Below the pieces are notes generated by a model, which made no database searches, was not told the DNA's origin, and worked only from the letters and a program-made list of their open reading frames with translations. Both the position numbers and the translations under genes were made by a program. A stretch of DNA of 64,000 nucleotides from Phyllobacterium sophorae (GTDB taxonomy: Bacteria; Pseudomonadota; Alphaproteobacteria; Rhizobiales; Rhizobiaceae), in NCBI RefSeq assembly GCF_003010965.1, contig NZ_PGGM01000010.1, forward strand, positions 124,001-188,000. Direction: 5' to 3'. Of this stretch, positions 17,447 to 25,856 are shown one piece after another (the first letter of the stretch is position 1; each line of letters begins with the position of its first letter).

Positions 17447-17546
17447 TGTCCGTTTTCCCGTTGAATTCGGACCATGTCCGATTTGCCGACGAATAGCAAG
17501 GTTTTCGGACAAATTCTGTGTTTGCCGCTGTTTCAAAAAAGGGACA
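17447..17546. other. candidate res site of the resolvase (three subsites)
   Basis: Upstream of the resolvase ATG there are inverted pairs of TGTCCG and CGGAC(A): subsite I about 17447-17474 (28 bp), subsite II about 17475-17511 (37 bp), and a weaker third, TGTGTT ... GGGACA, about 17517-17546. Size and order resemble the I-II-III layout of Tn3-family res sites. The assignment is by pattern only. Confidence 0.5.
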
Positions 17547-17639
17547 ATCAGGTCGCTTTCGTATCGTGACGCTGGAATCGCTAGTTTAAGGATGGTTGCA
17601 GGAAACAATAGCGAAACCCGCTCGTTCACATTTCGTTCA

Positions 17640-17885
17640 AGTTACCGTTGTCCGGTGAAAAAACCTTGCAGTGCCCCTCTTTGATCGTCCTGGTGTATTC
17701 GACAAAAATATCCGTCTCACACCATGGCCGAAGTAGTACTTAACCGCATCGGCCATCCGCACTTTCGGGGCCTTTAGCGCCAGCGTTGATGCGGCTGACG
17801 ACGACCCCGGAAACGAGCTGACGCTCCTGCTTTTGGCCGAATTGCACTTCGGCAGGAACAGCACGTGAAATATCTTGTCACTCAC
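17640..17885 (-). pseudogene. possible degenerate arsenate-reductase/LMW phosphatase fragment
   Basis: Read from a GTG at 17885, the minus strand gives VSDKIFHVLFLPKCNSAKS, which recalls the N-terminal P-loop of LMW-phosphatase-type arsenate reductases (usually HVLFLCTGNSARS). The catalytic cysteine is displaced and the rest does not keep the family pattern. The open frame continues to 17637, but I would treat it as a decayed fragment. The remainder of 17547-18106 shows no gene I can support. Confidence 0.25.
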
Positions 17886-18106
17886 AGCTCGTCTCCATGG
17901 TCGGGTGATGGACGGATGAGGTGTCGCGCCTGGAACGCAGGGCAGAATGTGACAATTGCGTAAGCAAAGCCGCGTTGATCTAGCCATTTTATTTATTGCT
18001 TGCGTCAAATTTACATAAAATTATGCCCTTATTTCATGGTCAAAAGTCGCTTCTGATAAAGTGCACTGCCGTCAAAGCACTGGCATGGATAGTCAAGGTG
18101 GCCGAG

Positions 18107-18679
18107 ATGACCAAATTCAGCAAGGCAGCGGTACCGGCGCAGGTCCGTCACATTGCGTGGCTTGCGCACATCAAACCGATCCGCAGGACGATGTCCTTTT
18201 CACAAGGCAAGGCGCTTGTTCACCAGATTTTCGACGATGCCGAGGTTGCCCGCCCCTTCGTAAAATGCTTGCCAACACACCATCGCACGCATGGATTTGC
18301 CACTCAGGAACACGAGATCTTCCTGCAGGATACGACGTGGGACGACACCGTCATTCAATGCGCTTCGGAGCTGTTGCTCGGGCCGGTCGACAATCCGGCG
18401 ATCAGCAACAAGGACAGTGTCGGGCAGGAGGCACTGGAGAACTATCTGTATCTCGCGACATGCTTCACCGGAATGGATCGGCGAGCGCTTGAAGCCTATG
18501 CGGCGGAACTCTCCGCAATTGTTGGCCTCACCATTCAGCCTCGCCTGCGGGTTGGTCCTTCGCATTCCACTTGGGCACAGATCAAGCCAGGCGACAGCCT
18601 ATATGAAACCGCCGTCGGTACCGGCTGCCGGCTCTACAGGCGCTATGGCGAACCGCGACCTCTGCGTGATGCCGAATAG
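18107..18679 (+). CDS. uncharacterised protein
   Basis: Open frame of 190 aa from the ATG at 18107 (a GTGG-rich segment lies just before it); a longer frame begins at 17996. I do not recognise the family. The protein is mixed hydrophilic with no signal peptide or membrane segment. The segment from about residue 75 to 140 (TWDDTVIQCASELLLG to SAIVGL) looks like helical folded protein. It is surrounded by gene relics on both sides, so it may itself be a fragment of cargo carried by a mobile element. Confidence 0.4.
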   Translation: MTKFSKAAVPAQVRHIAWLAHIKPIRRTMSFSQGKALVHQIFDDAEVARPFVKCLPTHHRTHGFATQEHEIFLQDTTWDDTVIQCASELLLGPVDNPAISNKDSVGQEALENYLYLATCFTGMDRRALEAYAAELSAIVGLTIQPRLRVGPSHSTWAQIKPGDSLYETAVGTGCRLYRRYGEPRPLRDAE

Positions 18680-18704
18680 GAAATTGCATTCCAGGCGAGC
18701 CGCC

Positions 18705-18938
18705 TCAGCAGGGCCAGAATGGTGCCGTGCGCTTGAACTTGCGCCACCGGTTGTTCAACCGGTCTGCGCCCGCAAGCTCGCGATGGCCTTGCCAGCCGGT
18801 TACCGCGCCGATGGCGCGATGCACATCGGGACTGGGCACACTTTCCCGGATATCCGACAGCAATGTTCGCGAGGTTTTGATGTCATTGGCTTCGCCCAAG
18901 GCATCCTGTAGCCGCGACAGTTGCCTGAGATATTTCTT
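18705..18938 (-). pseudogene. CHAD-domain protein, C-terminal fragment
   Basis: Minus-strand translation carries KKYLRQLSRLQDALGEAND, then GAVTGWQGHREL and a terminal WRKFKRTAPFW. This is the hallmark C-terminal end of CHAD domains (polyphosphate-associated helical domains). The N-terminal part of the domain and any CYTH domain are missing: upstream the frame runs into sequence belonging, on the other strand, to a monooxygenase fragment. It is a truncated remnant. Confidence 0.65.
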
Positions 18939-18939
18939 G

Positions 18940-19145
18940 GACGAGGCCTCACTGGAACAGATCGCCGACGCGATGCAGGAGTGGTTCGAGAATGGCGCTG
19001 CCGACGCCTTCAACGTCATGCCGGCAATCCTGCCCACCGGGTTGACTGATTTTGGGACCAGGTCGTCCCGATCCTTCGCAAGCGTGGCCTTTCCGGTATG
19101 AATATGAAGGCATGACCCTGCGAGAGAACCTTGGTCTCAGGCGTC
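18940..19145 (+). pseudogene. NtaA/SnaA/DszA-family flavin monooxygenase, C-terminal fragment with frameshifts
   Basis: Plus-strand translation in successive frames gives SLEQIADAMQEWFENGAADAFNVMP, then DQVVPILRKRGL, then YEYEGMTLRENLGLRRP. That is the C-terminal signature of two-component FMNH2-dependent monooxygenases of the NtaA/SnaA/DszA group. At least two frameshifts separate these pieces, and the N-terminal 80% of the gene is absent. The intact paralogue at 52383-53711 ends with the same pattern. From 19146 to 19381 I see no gene. Confidence 0.75.
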
Positions 19146-19381
19146 CGTCGAATGGCTTTGTGCAGCAAGCAACGCGCGAGCCGGAGGCAATGACCTCGCA
19201 GCGATCCTTGTAAGGATCAATACCCGCCTACTGTGGCGGATGCAGCCTGCGCCCACCCATCCTGTGGGAGTTCGGGCTCATGGCGCAACGTGGCGAGGAC
19301 GTCCGCGAAGTTATCATTCTTACGTTTAAGATAGCATCGTTGCGTGATCAAGCGGTCGCTCCAAGTCGCCCTCAACGCTTC

Positions 19382-20704
19382 CTAGATCGCCCAAGAGAGC
19401 CGTTCTGTATACGAGTCGCCAGCTTTTTCGGCATCTGCGACATCATTTAGTCGCGTGCAGCGGTATGCGCTCCAAAATAGATTGCCAAACCACCTTTCAG
19501 CGGCGCCAGCTCGGTCAATTCCTTCAAGCACCTCCGATATTGACGTTGGAAGACGGTGAGCCCCAACCGCGAGCCGCTCTGCTTCGCTCATCGCTGCAGG
19601 GTCTCGATCAACGTTCGTCGGTTCTTCGAGAGAATCACGCAATCCATCAAGACCGGCGCGGATTAGTGCCGCCAAGGCTAGGTAGGGATTTGCAGTTGCA
19701 TCTGCGACACGAAACTCTAGCGTAGCGTTTTGATGCCAGCCATCTTCGTCAGAGCTTCGTGGGCAAAAACGTATGGCTGCTTCGCGATTTCGTTCGCCGA
19801 TGCAAGAGTAGACCCCAACCCAACTTGAGGGTTTATGACGAGCAAACGAATTGACCGACGGCGTAGTAAAGCCAATTAACGAAGCCAAATTATTAAGAAT
19901 CCCGGCGCAAAACGATCCAGCTTCGGTTGTAAGCTTACCTTTGAACGCAGTCGCGGGTTGCTTACTCGACCGCCAGAGACTGAAATGAATGTGAACACCG
20001 CTTCCAGCTTGGTTCGGTTGTGGCTTTGGAATGAAAGTCGCCCGGAAACCTTGGGTCTGAGTAACATCACGGATTACCTCACGAGATAGCACTGCTTGAT
20101 CGGCCGCTGTCAGCGTGTCAGCTGGAGGGCTTGCGATCTCGAACTGGTGCTCTCCGTACTCAGCTGAAAATTGCTCTAATGTAATGCCGCCGGTAGCCAA
20201 TGCATTGCAGACGGCATCCGCCAACGCTGCACCATTTCGGTTGCTGCTTACGGAAAAAGCAGGACCTGGCACATTATCAGAGCCGTATATATAGAACTCA
20301 TGCTCAAAGCCAACCAATAGCCTAAGGCCAAATTCACGCTCAAGGTCTGCGATAGCTCGTTTTAACTGGGCGCGTGGACATACTGCCCATGGTGAGCCAT
20401 CTGTATCATGAATGTCTGATAAATGGAGGAGCATTGCGGACCGATTGCCTACAGACGGCAACGTGACATGCGCATTTAAATCAGCGATGAGACGGGTCTC
20501 GCCGACTGGACCAAACGGGTTGTCGCCGGGAATAGTGTTCAATGGTGAAATCAGCAAATTTATGGGCACCCAAGGCAGACCGGCCTGAACCAAGTTGGGA
20601 AGGCGGCCTACTGGAAACGATCGACCGCGCAGAACGGACGACAGATCCGAGTTCACAAACATTGCCGTGCCCGTGTCAACACCAGCGCTCAGAGTTGTGC
20701 TCAT
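19382..20704 (-). CDS. glutamine-synthetase-family ligase
   Basis: Cytoplasmic ATP-dependent ligase of 440 aa of the glutamine synthetase superfamily (type III or gamma-glutamylamide synthetase-like). Metal and glutamate-site motifs are visible: GFEHEFYIYG, SGVHIHFSLW and the late NATLEFRVADATANPYLALAALIRAG. The start at 20704 has an AAGGGAG Shine-Dalgarno; a longer frame to 20818 lacks one and would overlap the next gene. It lies 25 bp after an isochorismatase-like gene and ends a small operon. A role in gamma-glutamylation or in ammonia/amine assimilation fits the amidase-rich context, but the acceptor is unknown. Confidence 0.82.
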   Translation of the reverse strand: MSTTLSAGVDTGTAMFVNSDLSSVLRGRSFPVGRLPNLVQAGLPWVPINLLISPLNTIPGDNPFGPVGETRLIADLNAHVTLPSVGNRSAMLLHLSDIHDTDGSPWAVCPRAQLKRAIADLEREFGLRLLVGFEHEFYIYGSDNVPGPAFSVSSNRNGAALADAVCNALATGGITLEQFSAEYGEHQFEIASPPADTLTAADQAVLSREVIRDVTQTQGFRATFIPKPQPNQAGSGVHIHFSLWRSSKQPATAFKGKLTTEAGSFCAGILNNLASLIGFTTPSVNSFARHKPSSWVGVYSCIGERNREAAIRFCPRSSDEDGWHQNATLEFRVADATANPYLALAALIRAGLDGLRDSLEEPTNVDRDPAAMSEAERLAVGAHRLPTSISEVLEGIDRAGAAERWFGNLFWSAYRCTRLNDVADAEKAGDSYTERLSWAI

Positions 20705-20729
20705 ATGTGGCTCCCTTCGGGTAGTTTTC

Positions 20730-21413
20730 TCAAACATGCGGTGCTGTGATCTGGGCAAATTCTTCAACCATTGCATCCGTCGATAGCATTCGGCAGTAAT
20801 GCCCATCCATCGCCTCAATTGAGCGGATATGGCGATGCTCCTCCTCGGCCGCGCAGCAATCCTCGATTTGCGTTACTAAGAAGCCCTTGTCCGCAGCATC
20901 ACGTACGGCCGTCTCAACACATTGATCCGTGCTGACGCCGTAGATAACCAGATATTCGATGCCCAGATTCCGCAAGACGTATTCGATGTTTGTGGAATTG
21001 AAGATCCCAGACGCAGTTTTAGGGATGACGATTTCGTCCCCGACTGGACCGACTGCATCTATTACTTTCGCGTCCCAAGACCCTTTCGGAAAGAAGAGGC
21101 CCGAAATTTTGTGGTCAAGGCTGATGTCACGACCATTCTGGGTGTACGCTTCGATCGTCGTGAAGATCACTTCAATTCCGATAGCTCTGGCAGCATCTTG
21201 CAGACGCTTTTGGTTGGGCATAACGATGCTGTCGAGCCTTTCCAGAAAGGCATTTTTCTTGGACTCAGCCGAGCCGACGACTCGTGATCTGGCGAGAAGA
21301 TCATCGCTCCATTCTGCGTTTTGCATATCTATCGACAGCAGAGCAGTCTTCCTGGGCTCAACTGGCCTGTTTCGGTCTAGAGGCGTTGTGTCTTTTAGGC
21401 TAGAGTTGGGCAT
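20730..21413 (-). CDS. isochorismatase-like cysteine hydrolase
   Basis: Hydrolase of 227 aa of the isochorismatase/nicotinamidase superfamily. The catalytic triad can be read as Asp in LLSIDMQNAEW, Lys in the IPKTASG stretch and Cys in STDQCVETAVRDAAD. The start at 21413 follows a TGAGGAAC Shine-Dalgarno. Members act on amides such as N-carbamoyl compounds, biuret or nicotinamide. It sits between an N-formylglutamate-amidohydrolase-like gene (41 bp gap) and a glutamine-synthetase-like gene (25 bp gap), suggesting stepwise degradation of an amide with reuse of nitrogen. Substrate unassigned. Confidence 0.85.
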   Translation of the reverse strand: MPNSSLKDTTPLDRNRPVEPRKTALLSIDMQNAEWSDDLLARSRVVGSAESKKNAFLERLDSIVMPNQKRLQDAARAIGIEVIFTTIEAYTQNGRDISLDHKISGLFFPKGSWDAKVIDAVGPVGDEIVIPKTASGIFNSTNIEYVLRNLGIEYLVIYGVSTDQCVETAVRDAADKGFLVTQIEDCCAAEEEHRHIRSIEAMDGHYCRMLSTDAMVEEFAQITAPHV

Positions 21414-21454
21414 GGATTGTTCCTCATATTTGGTGGCGAACTGGACTGCGGCCA

Positions 21455-22270
21455 TCAAGTCGAAGCGCGCTGGGACATCTGGCTGAGAAATGTTGCTCTG
21501 GCGCAATCCATGGCGTTTGCGACTCGGATCGCCCATTCCTTCTGCCCAGATTCGTCGGCGATAAGGTCTTGGCGGATCTCAAATTGTACGTAGGGGAGAG
21601 AGCGCCCTTCGGCATGAACGGGGATGGTATACTCGCGGGCCATGTCGACAGTATATGGCTCGTTGAACCCAACCACTATATCGCCATCCACTCGCAACGC
21701 AGCGGCCACGTGGTTAGTAAATCGGTCGTCGACACCTATGCACAGCCCCACATGCCAAGGTCGCTCGCTCGGCCGCGAGCGAAGCGATGGTGTAAAGCTA
21801 TGCATCGACACGAATAACGTCTGATGGTCGCTCATCTGCTGTTCGTCCAGGCGGCACGTGATCTCGTTTTGGTACGGCATTATGATTTCTTCGATGCGGC
21901 GTCGCCCATCTACTTCGCTGATATCCTCGTTGCCGGGGATAACTGTACCGTCTGAGACGACGGCGAACAGTTCTGTGTCAGTTAGTACTCTGTTACATTC
22001 GGCGACCAGCCGGGAATATCGTTGGTAAACGAGCGGCGCGCGAATAAGATCGGAAACCCGCTCGGAGACAGCGAGAATTCCTATATCGACAGCTATGTGC
22101 CTGTTGAGTTCTGCCGAACCCAAGCCAAGTCCGTTCAGGGACTTAGGCACGGCATTGCCCGCGTGCTCGCAGGTGATGATAAATTCCGACACAAGTTCGC
22201 CGTTGCGAATACCTACAGGATGCGGATCATCGCGGCCGAGTAACGTCTCTGATATCACCGTCACCTCCAT
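21455..22270 (-). CDS. N-formylglutamate amidohydrolase family protein
   Basis: Protein of 271 aa of the N-formylglutamate deformylase family (zinc-dependent amide hydrolases). Motifs seen are ITCEHAGNAVP near residues 31-41, HIAVDIG, and YSRLVAECNR. In the characterised histidine pathway the enzyme releases glutamate and formate. No hut genes are nearby, so it may act here on another N-acyl or formylated amino acid. It is the first gene of a three-gene set with the hydrolase and the glutamine-synthetase-like ligase. Confidence 0.82.
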   Translation of the reverse strand: MEVTVISETLLGRDDPHPVGIRNGELVSEFIITCEHAGNAVPKSLNGLGLGSAELNRHIAVDIGILAVSERVSDLIRAPLVYQRYSRLVAECNRVLTDTELFAVVSDGTVIPGNEDISEVDGRRRIEEIIMPYQNEITCRLDEQQMSDHQTLFVSMHSFTPSLRSRPSERPWHVGLCIGVDDRFTNHVAAALRVDGDIVVGFNEPYTVDMAREYTIPVHAEGRSLPYVQFEIRQDLIADESGQKEWAIRVANAMDCARATFLSQMSQRAST

Positions 22271-22519
22271 GTTAATATGCCTCGGTGTAGCTTAGCTGAT
22301 CAGCGGGAAACGCCTTCCGCCGGACCTTGCCAGCGACATCGCTACAAGTGATTGTGACAATGCCATCACGCTCGACAACTCCGAGTTTTCTGCCTTCCTG
22401 ACTCAATAGTTTACTCCTCCAGACAATCCATCCATACGTTGCCAATTGGCCCAGACTCTCGCATGGTCCGGTGGCTCGGGTCCGAGGGTGGTTTCGCCGC
22501 GCCCCTCATCTCTACCCGA

Positions 22520-23977
22520 CTACCTTGGCGAATAATCGGGCTCTTTGATCCATGTAGGTGGACGTAGGTGACTCCACGGTGCAGCTCGTTCGAATTCCGC
22601 GGCAAGCTGCAGGACCGTTACGTCATCGCCCCATTTCCCCACGATCTGCAGGCCGACCGGCAGTCCGTTTTGGTCAATTCCGATCGGAATAGAGCAGGCG
22701 GGCTGCCCGCCGACATTAAATGGAACCGAAAAAACCATTCCGTAATCCCGCAGCGTGTCGTGATACTGGTTGAGTTCCGTGTGGTGCATGTGGTTGTGCC
22801 CAATCGCTGGGGGAGCGATGATAGACATAGGCGTCAAAACGATATCGAATGGAAGGCAAGCCAACTCCATCTGTCGCGCTCCTTGCCTAATGCCCTCGAC
22901 GTGCTGAGCATATTCGAACCCCGTCATTCGCGCGCTGTCGCGAGCCGACTCGAACATGAACCGTGTGAAATCGTCACCGCTTGGCTCGCACCCCTTCAGA
23001 ACGGCTGCCCGACACAAGGTGGCGTAATGCCCCATTCCGAAGATGCCCCTGATATGCGAATAGGCCTTAATGTAGTCAAAGCCCCCCAAGGATGCTTCTT
23101 CGACAAGATGGCCCATTTCCGTACATAGTTTTGCGGCCCGCTGAACGCCGCTAATACCTGCTTCATAAGTAGCAACGTGACTAAAGCTCTCGGTCGTAAA
23201 ACCGATCCGCAACTTTCTGAGTGGACTGTTCAAAGACCGCTGGAAGGTTTCGTCGACGGGTGGCGGTAGATCGCGGTCGCCCGGCAACTGACCGTGCATA
23301 ATGTCGAGGTAGGCTGCCTGGTCTCGCACAGTTCGCGAAACCACACCTTCCGTTGCCACGCCAGAACACACTTCTGCAACGTCTGGCCCCCAGGTTATAC
23401 GTCCGCGCGAGGGTTTGTGGCCTACTAGGCCGCAATATGCCGCCGGAATACGGATTGACCCACCACCGTCGCTTGCGTTGGCGAACGGGACCCCCCCTGC
23501 CGCCACAGCGGCGGCTCCTCCCCCCGTCGAGCCACCCGGTGTCTTGGTTTTATCCCAAGGATTGAGTGTATCCCCGTGCAGCAGGGTTTCAGTCGCCAGA
23601 GCCCAGCCGAATTCAGGCGTTGTCGATTTGGCGAACATCAAGAGGCCGGCGACCTTGGCCTTGCGCACCGTCTCGGTATCGCTCGGCGATACAAAGTTGC
23701 GGTATAGATTGCACCCGTTTGTGGTGATCGTCCCAGCCCACGATGTGAAGGTGTCTTTCAAAAGATAAGGAACACCGGCAAGCGGGCCGGTTGGAAGAGC
23801 TTGGGCCGCTGCCTTGCGGCCCAGATCGAAGCATTCGACCGCAAGAAAATTAAGCTCCTTGTCCATGGCAGTAGTATGGACGATCGCCGTCTCCATAAGC
23901 TCGAGGGGAGACACTTCCCGTTTCGCAATCAGTTGTGCCAAGCCCACGCCATCGTAGTCGCCGTATCCCTGGATCAT
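22520..23977 (-). CDS. amidase signature family enzyme (GatA-like), copy 1
   Basis: Amide hydrolase of 485 aa. The Ser-cisSer-Lys triad is visible: Lys in VPYLLKDTF, cis-Ser in PGGSTGGG, nucleophile Ser in DGGGSIRIPA. An AGGA Shine-Dalgarno precedes the start. There are no gatB/gatC partners, so this is a catabolic amidase rather than the tRNA amidotransferase. It is transcribed away from the LuxR-type gene and lies 249 bp upstream of the formylglutamate-amidohydrolase-like gene on the same strand. Bases 22271-22519 contain no gene I can support. A related amidase lies at 25857-27290. Confidence 0.9.
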   Translation of the reverse strand: MIQGYGDYDGVGLAQLIAKREVSPLELMETAIVHTTAMDKELNFLAVECFDLGRKAAAQALPTGPLAGVPYLLKDTFTSWAGTITTNGCNLYRNFVSPSDTETVRKAKVAGLLMFAKSTTPEFGWALATETLLHGDTLNPWDKTKTPGGSTGGGAAAVAAGGVPFANASDGGGSIRIPAAYCGLVGHKPSRGRITWGPDVAEVCSGVATEGVVSRTVRDQAAYLDIMHGQLPGDRDLPPPVDETFQRSLNSPLRKLRIGFTTESFSHVATYEAGISGVQRAAKLCTEMGHLVEEASLGGFDYIKAYSHIRGIFGMGHYATLCRAAVLKGCEPSGDDFTRFMFESARDSARMTGFEYAQHVEGIRQGARQMELACLPFDIVLTPMSIIAPPAIGHNHMHHTELNQYHDTLRDYGMVFSVPFNVGGQPACSIPIGIDQNGLPVGLQIVGKWGDDVTVLQLAAEFERAAPWSHLRPPTWIKEPDYSPR

Positions 23978-24211
23978 TTCGCTGTCCTCGCCACTTCATG
24001 TTGAGTGGAATAATCGGAACTGGAGACAATTCTGTCCACTAGGAACAATGCTAGGATTCTTCCTGAACCGCCGATATCGAGGCACCCGGTGAATCGTTCT
24101 GCTGCCGATTTTGCTGGACTTGTCACCCTTAGGGGATAGATTTTATATCAAACAAAAAGTCGACGCCGACAAGTGTGGACAGCAAGGGAACTAAGAAAAT
24201 GGGAGTTCATC

Positions 24212-25003
24212 ATGGCAAAAGGTGGCGAATCTTTTGAGGCATATCGTGCCAGCTTAGCTGGTCAACCCTTCATGTTTCCGGACGCAGAGACATTCACTCA
24301 TTGTGTCGATCTGGTCCGTGATGGGAGCGATTTGATACCGTGTTTAGGACAATTATGCCGTCGAATTGGCTTCGAATTCTTTTCGCTGCTGATTGGCGAC
24401 GTAGGGGCCTGTGATCAAACATCAGATGAGAAAGTCGTAGAAAGCAACTACCCGGAGCAATGGAGAAGCTACTATCGTGAGAAGCAATACATATTGATCG
24501 ACCCAGTCGCCTTTTATGCGCAGCGTAGCACTGAACCATTTTTCTGGGGCCGCGATGAGGACATCAGGAACCTGAACCCCGATCGAAGACAGTTGATGAA
24601 TGAAAGCCGAGAAATCGGTATCGCTCATGGCATCAGTGTTCCTACCCATGGCCCCGGTGGAGAGTTGACCGTCTTATCGATGATTTCGGGTGAGGGCTTG
24701 AACTCTTCGATCCAACTGGCGAAGCGCAATCGGAACCTTCTTTGGATGATTGCGCCGATGGTCCATGCGTCTGCCGTTAACCAGTACCGGCCGCGGCGGC
24801 CAGAAGCGGAGCTGATGTTGACAGACACGCAACGAAAGTGCTTGCGCTGGACGCTCCACGGAAAGACCTCATGGGAGATCTCTCGTATCCTGTCACTGAG
24901 TAAGGCCACAGTCGACTATCACCTTCAGCGCGCGATGCGGAAACTTGAGGCTGTTTCAAAGGTTCAAGCCGCTAATGAAGCGTTTCGCAAAGGTCTCCTT
25001 TAA
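24212..25003 (+). CDS. LuxR-family regulator with autoinducer-binding domain (LuxR solo)
   Basis: Regulator of 263 aa. The N-terminal domain keeps all six invariant acyl-homoserine-lactone pocket residues at TraR spacing: Trp57, Tyr61, Asp70, Pro71, Trp85 and Gly113 in family numbering, read from QWRSYY, IDPV, FFW and AHG. The C-terminal helix-turn-helix is KTSWEISRILSLSKATVDYHL. The usually invariant Glu178 is Gln. The start at 24212 has a GGGAG Shine-Dalgarno. No luxI synthase is visible in the window, so it is a solo here. It is divergent from one amidase gene and upstream of another plus a Liv importer, its likely targets. No clear lux box was found. Confidence 0.88.
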   Translation: MAKGGESFEAYRASLAGQPFMFPDAETFTHCVDLVRDGSDLIPCLGQLCRRIGFEFFSLLIGDVGACDQTSDEKVVESNYPEQWRSYYREKQYILIDPVAFYAQRSTEPFFWGRDEDIRNLNPDRRQLMNESREIGIAHGISVPTHGPGGELTVLSMISGEGLNSSIQLAKRNRNLLWMIAPMVHASAVNQYRPRRPEAELMLTDTQRKCLRWTLHGKTSWEISRILSLSKATVDYHLQRAMRKLEAVSKVQAANEAFRKGLL

Positions 25004-25005
25004 AC

Positions 25006-25371
25006 CTAACTAGGCTGGCATGAGCTGCTTGATCCCTTAGCGGTTTCAAGGATCTGTTCGCACTGATCAGCTGCCCAGTAGCGACCCTGCTGTATCGATT
25101 TCACAAGGCCGAACGTCGCATTGACTTGCAGCGGGCTCATCCGCCCATCACGTAAACTTCGCAACGCGTTCATCTGCGTCTCCTCCCCGGACATCCCTCG
25201 CTTTGCAAAATCATCGTATGGGATGCGGTCGTGCTTCGCGTAGTCGAACACGGAACAAATTAGCTTCTCTGGATCAATGATGGGATATCGCGTCCCCGTC
25301 GTGTGCAGCCGTTCACCGATAGTCCGTTCGCCGTCCACCAAGATGTCGCGAAAAAACCGGCGCTGTTTCAC
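25006..25371 (-). CDS. uncharacterised ORF in a gene-poor stretch
   Basis: Possible protein of 121 aa from a GTG at 25371, convergent with the LuxR-type gene. I do not recognise it. It has no signal peptide or membrane helix and is rich in charged residues. The same frame continues open for at least another 20 codons upstream, so it may be the tail of a broken gene. The rest of 25372-25856 shows only short overlapping frames and presumably holds the promoter of the amidase gene at 25857. Confidence 0.3.
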   Translation of the reverse strand: MKQRRFFRDILVDGERTIGERLHTTGTRYPIIDPEKLICSVFDYAKHDRIPYDDFAKRGMSGEETQMNALRSLRDGRMSPLQVNATFGLVKSIQQGRYWAADQCEQILETAKGSSSSCQPS

Positions 25372-25856
25372 CCAGCATCGACGATTGCATGTAATTGTTA
25401 GGAGAACTCCAAGCTGGATAGCCAGCTCGGTTCACCATCCACTTTCTCGTCACGATGAATATGTCATCGCGAGGGGCTGGCCCAAGCGTGAAAAGTAGTG
25501 ACTGCTCCTGGCTCAACGAACAATCGTCAGGACCGACACGTGAGCCCACGAGATGAGGCGGGCTGCCGTAGCCCTTGATCCTAAGGGGCAATTCCTGGTT
25601 TGGTCAGGTTTGTCGTTTGACCCATGTGCGACAAACCCTCGACGGGGATACACCTCAAGAACGCACGGAGCGGCACTGACTAGCAGGGTTACTAGTGGAC
25701 ACCATCCGCAGACTGTTGGATGCTTTACAAGCATTGGAGTGACCAGGCAGAAATGCAATTTGTTAGCTTGCGGGCTGCTGTCGGAGAGCCTGGATGTGCC
25801 GAGACAATAATTTTCAACTGGTCAACCCCGATGCTGGCATAAAAGGAAACGTAGAC

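Noticed and set aside
17432-17629. Small minus-strand frame upstream of the resolvase
   Set aside because: It covers the res-like repeats and has no protein features; better explained as a recombination site.
24118-24174. Inverted repeat ACTTGTC / GACAAGT between amidase 1 and the LuxR-type gene as a lux box
   Set aside because: The arms are 7 bp and about 43 bp apart, unlike the 18-20 bp compact lux/tra box.
25006-25591. Search for a luxI-type synthase next to the LuxR gene
   Set aside because: Neither minus-strand frame shows the conserved Arg, Phe, Trp and Glu pattern of LuxI proteins.
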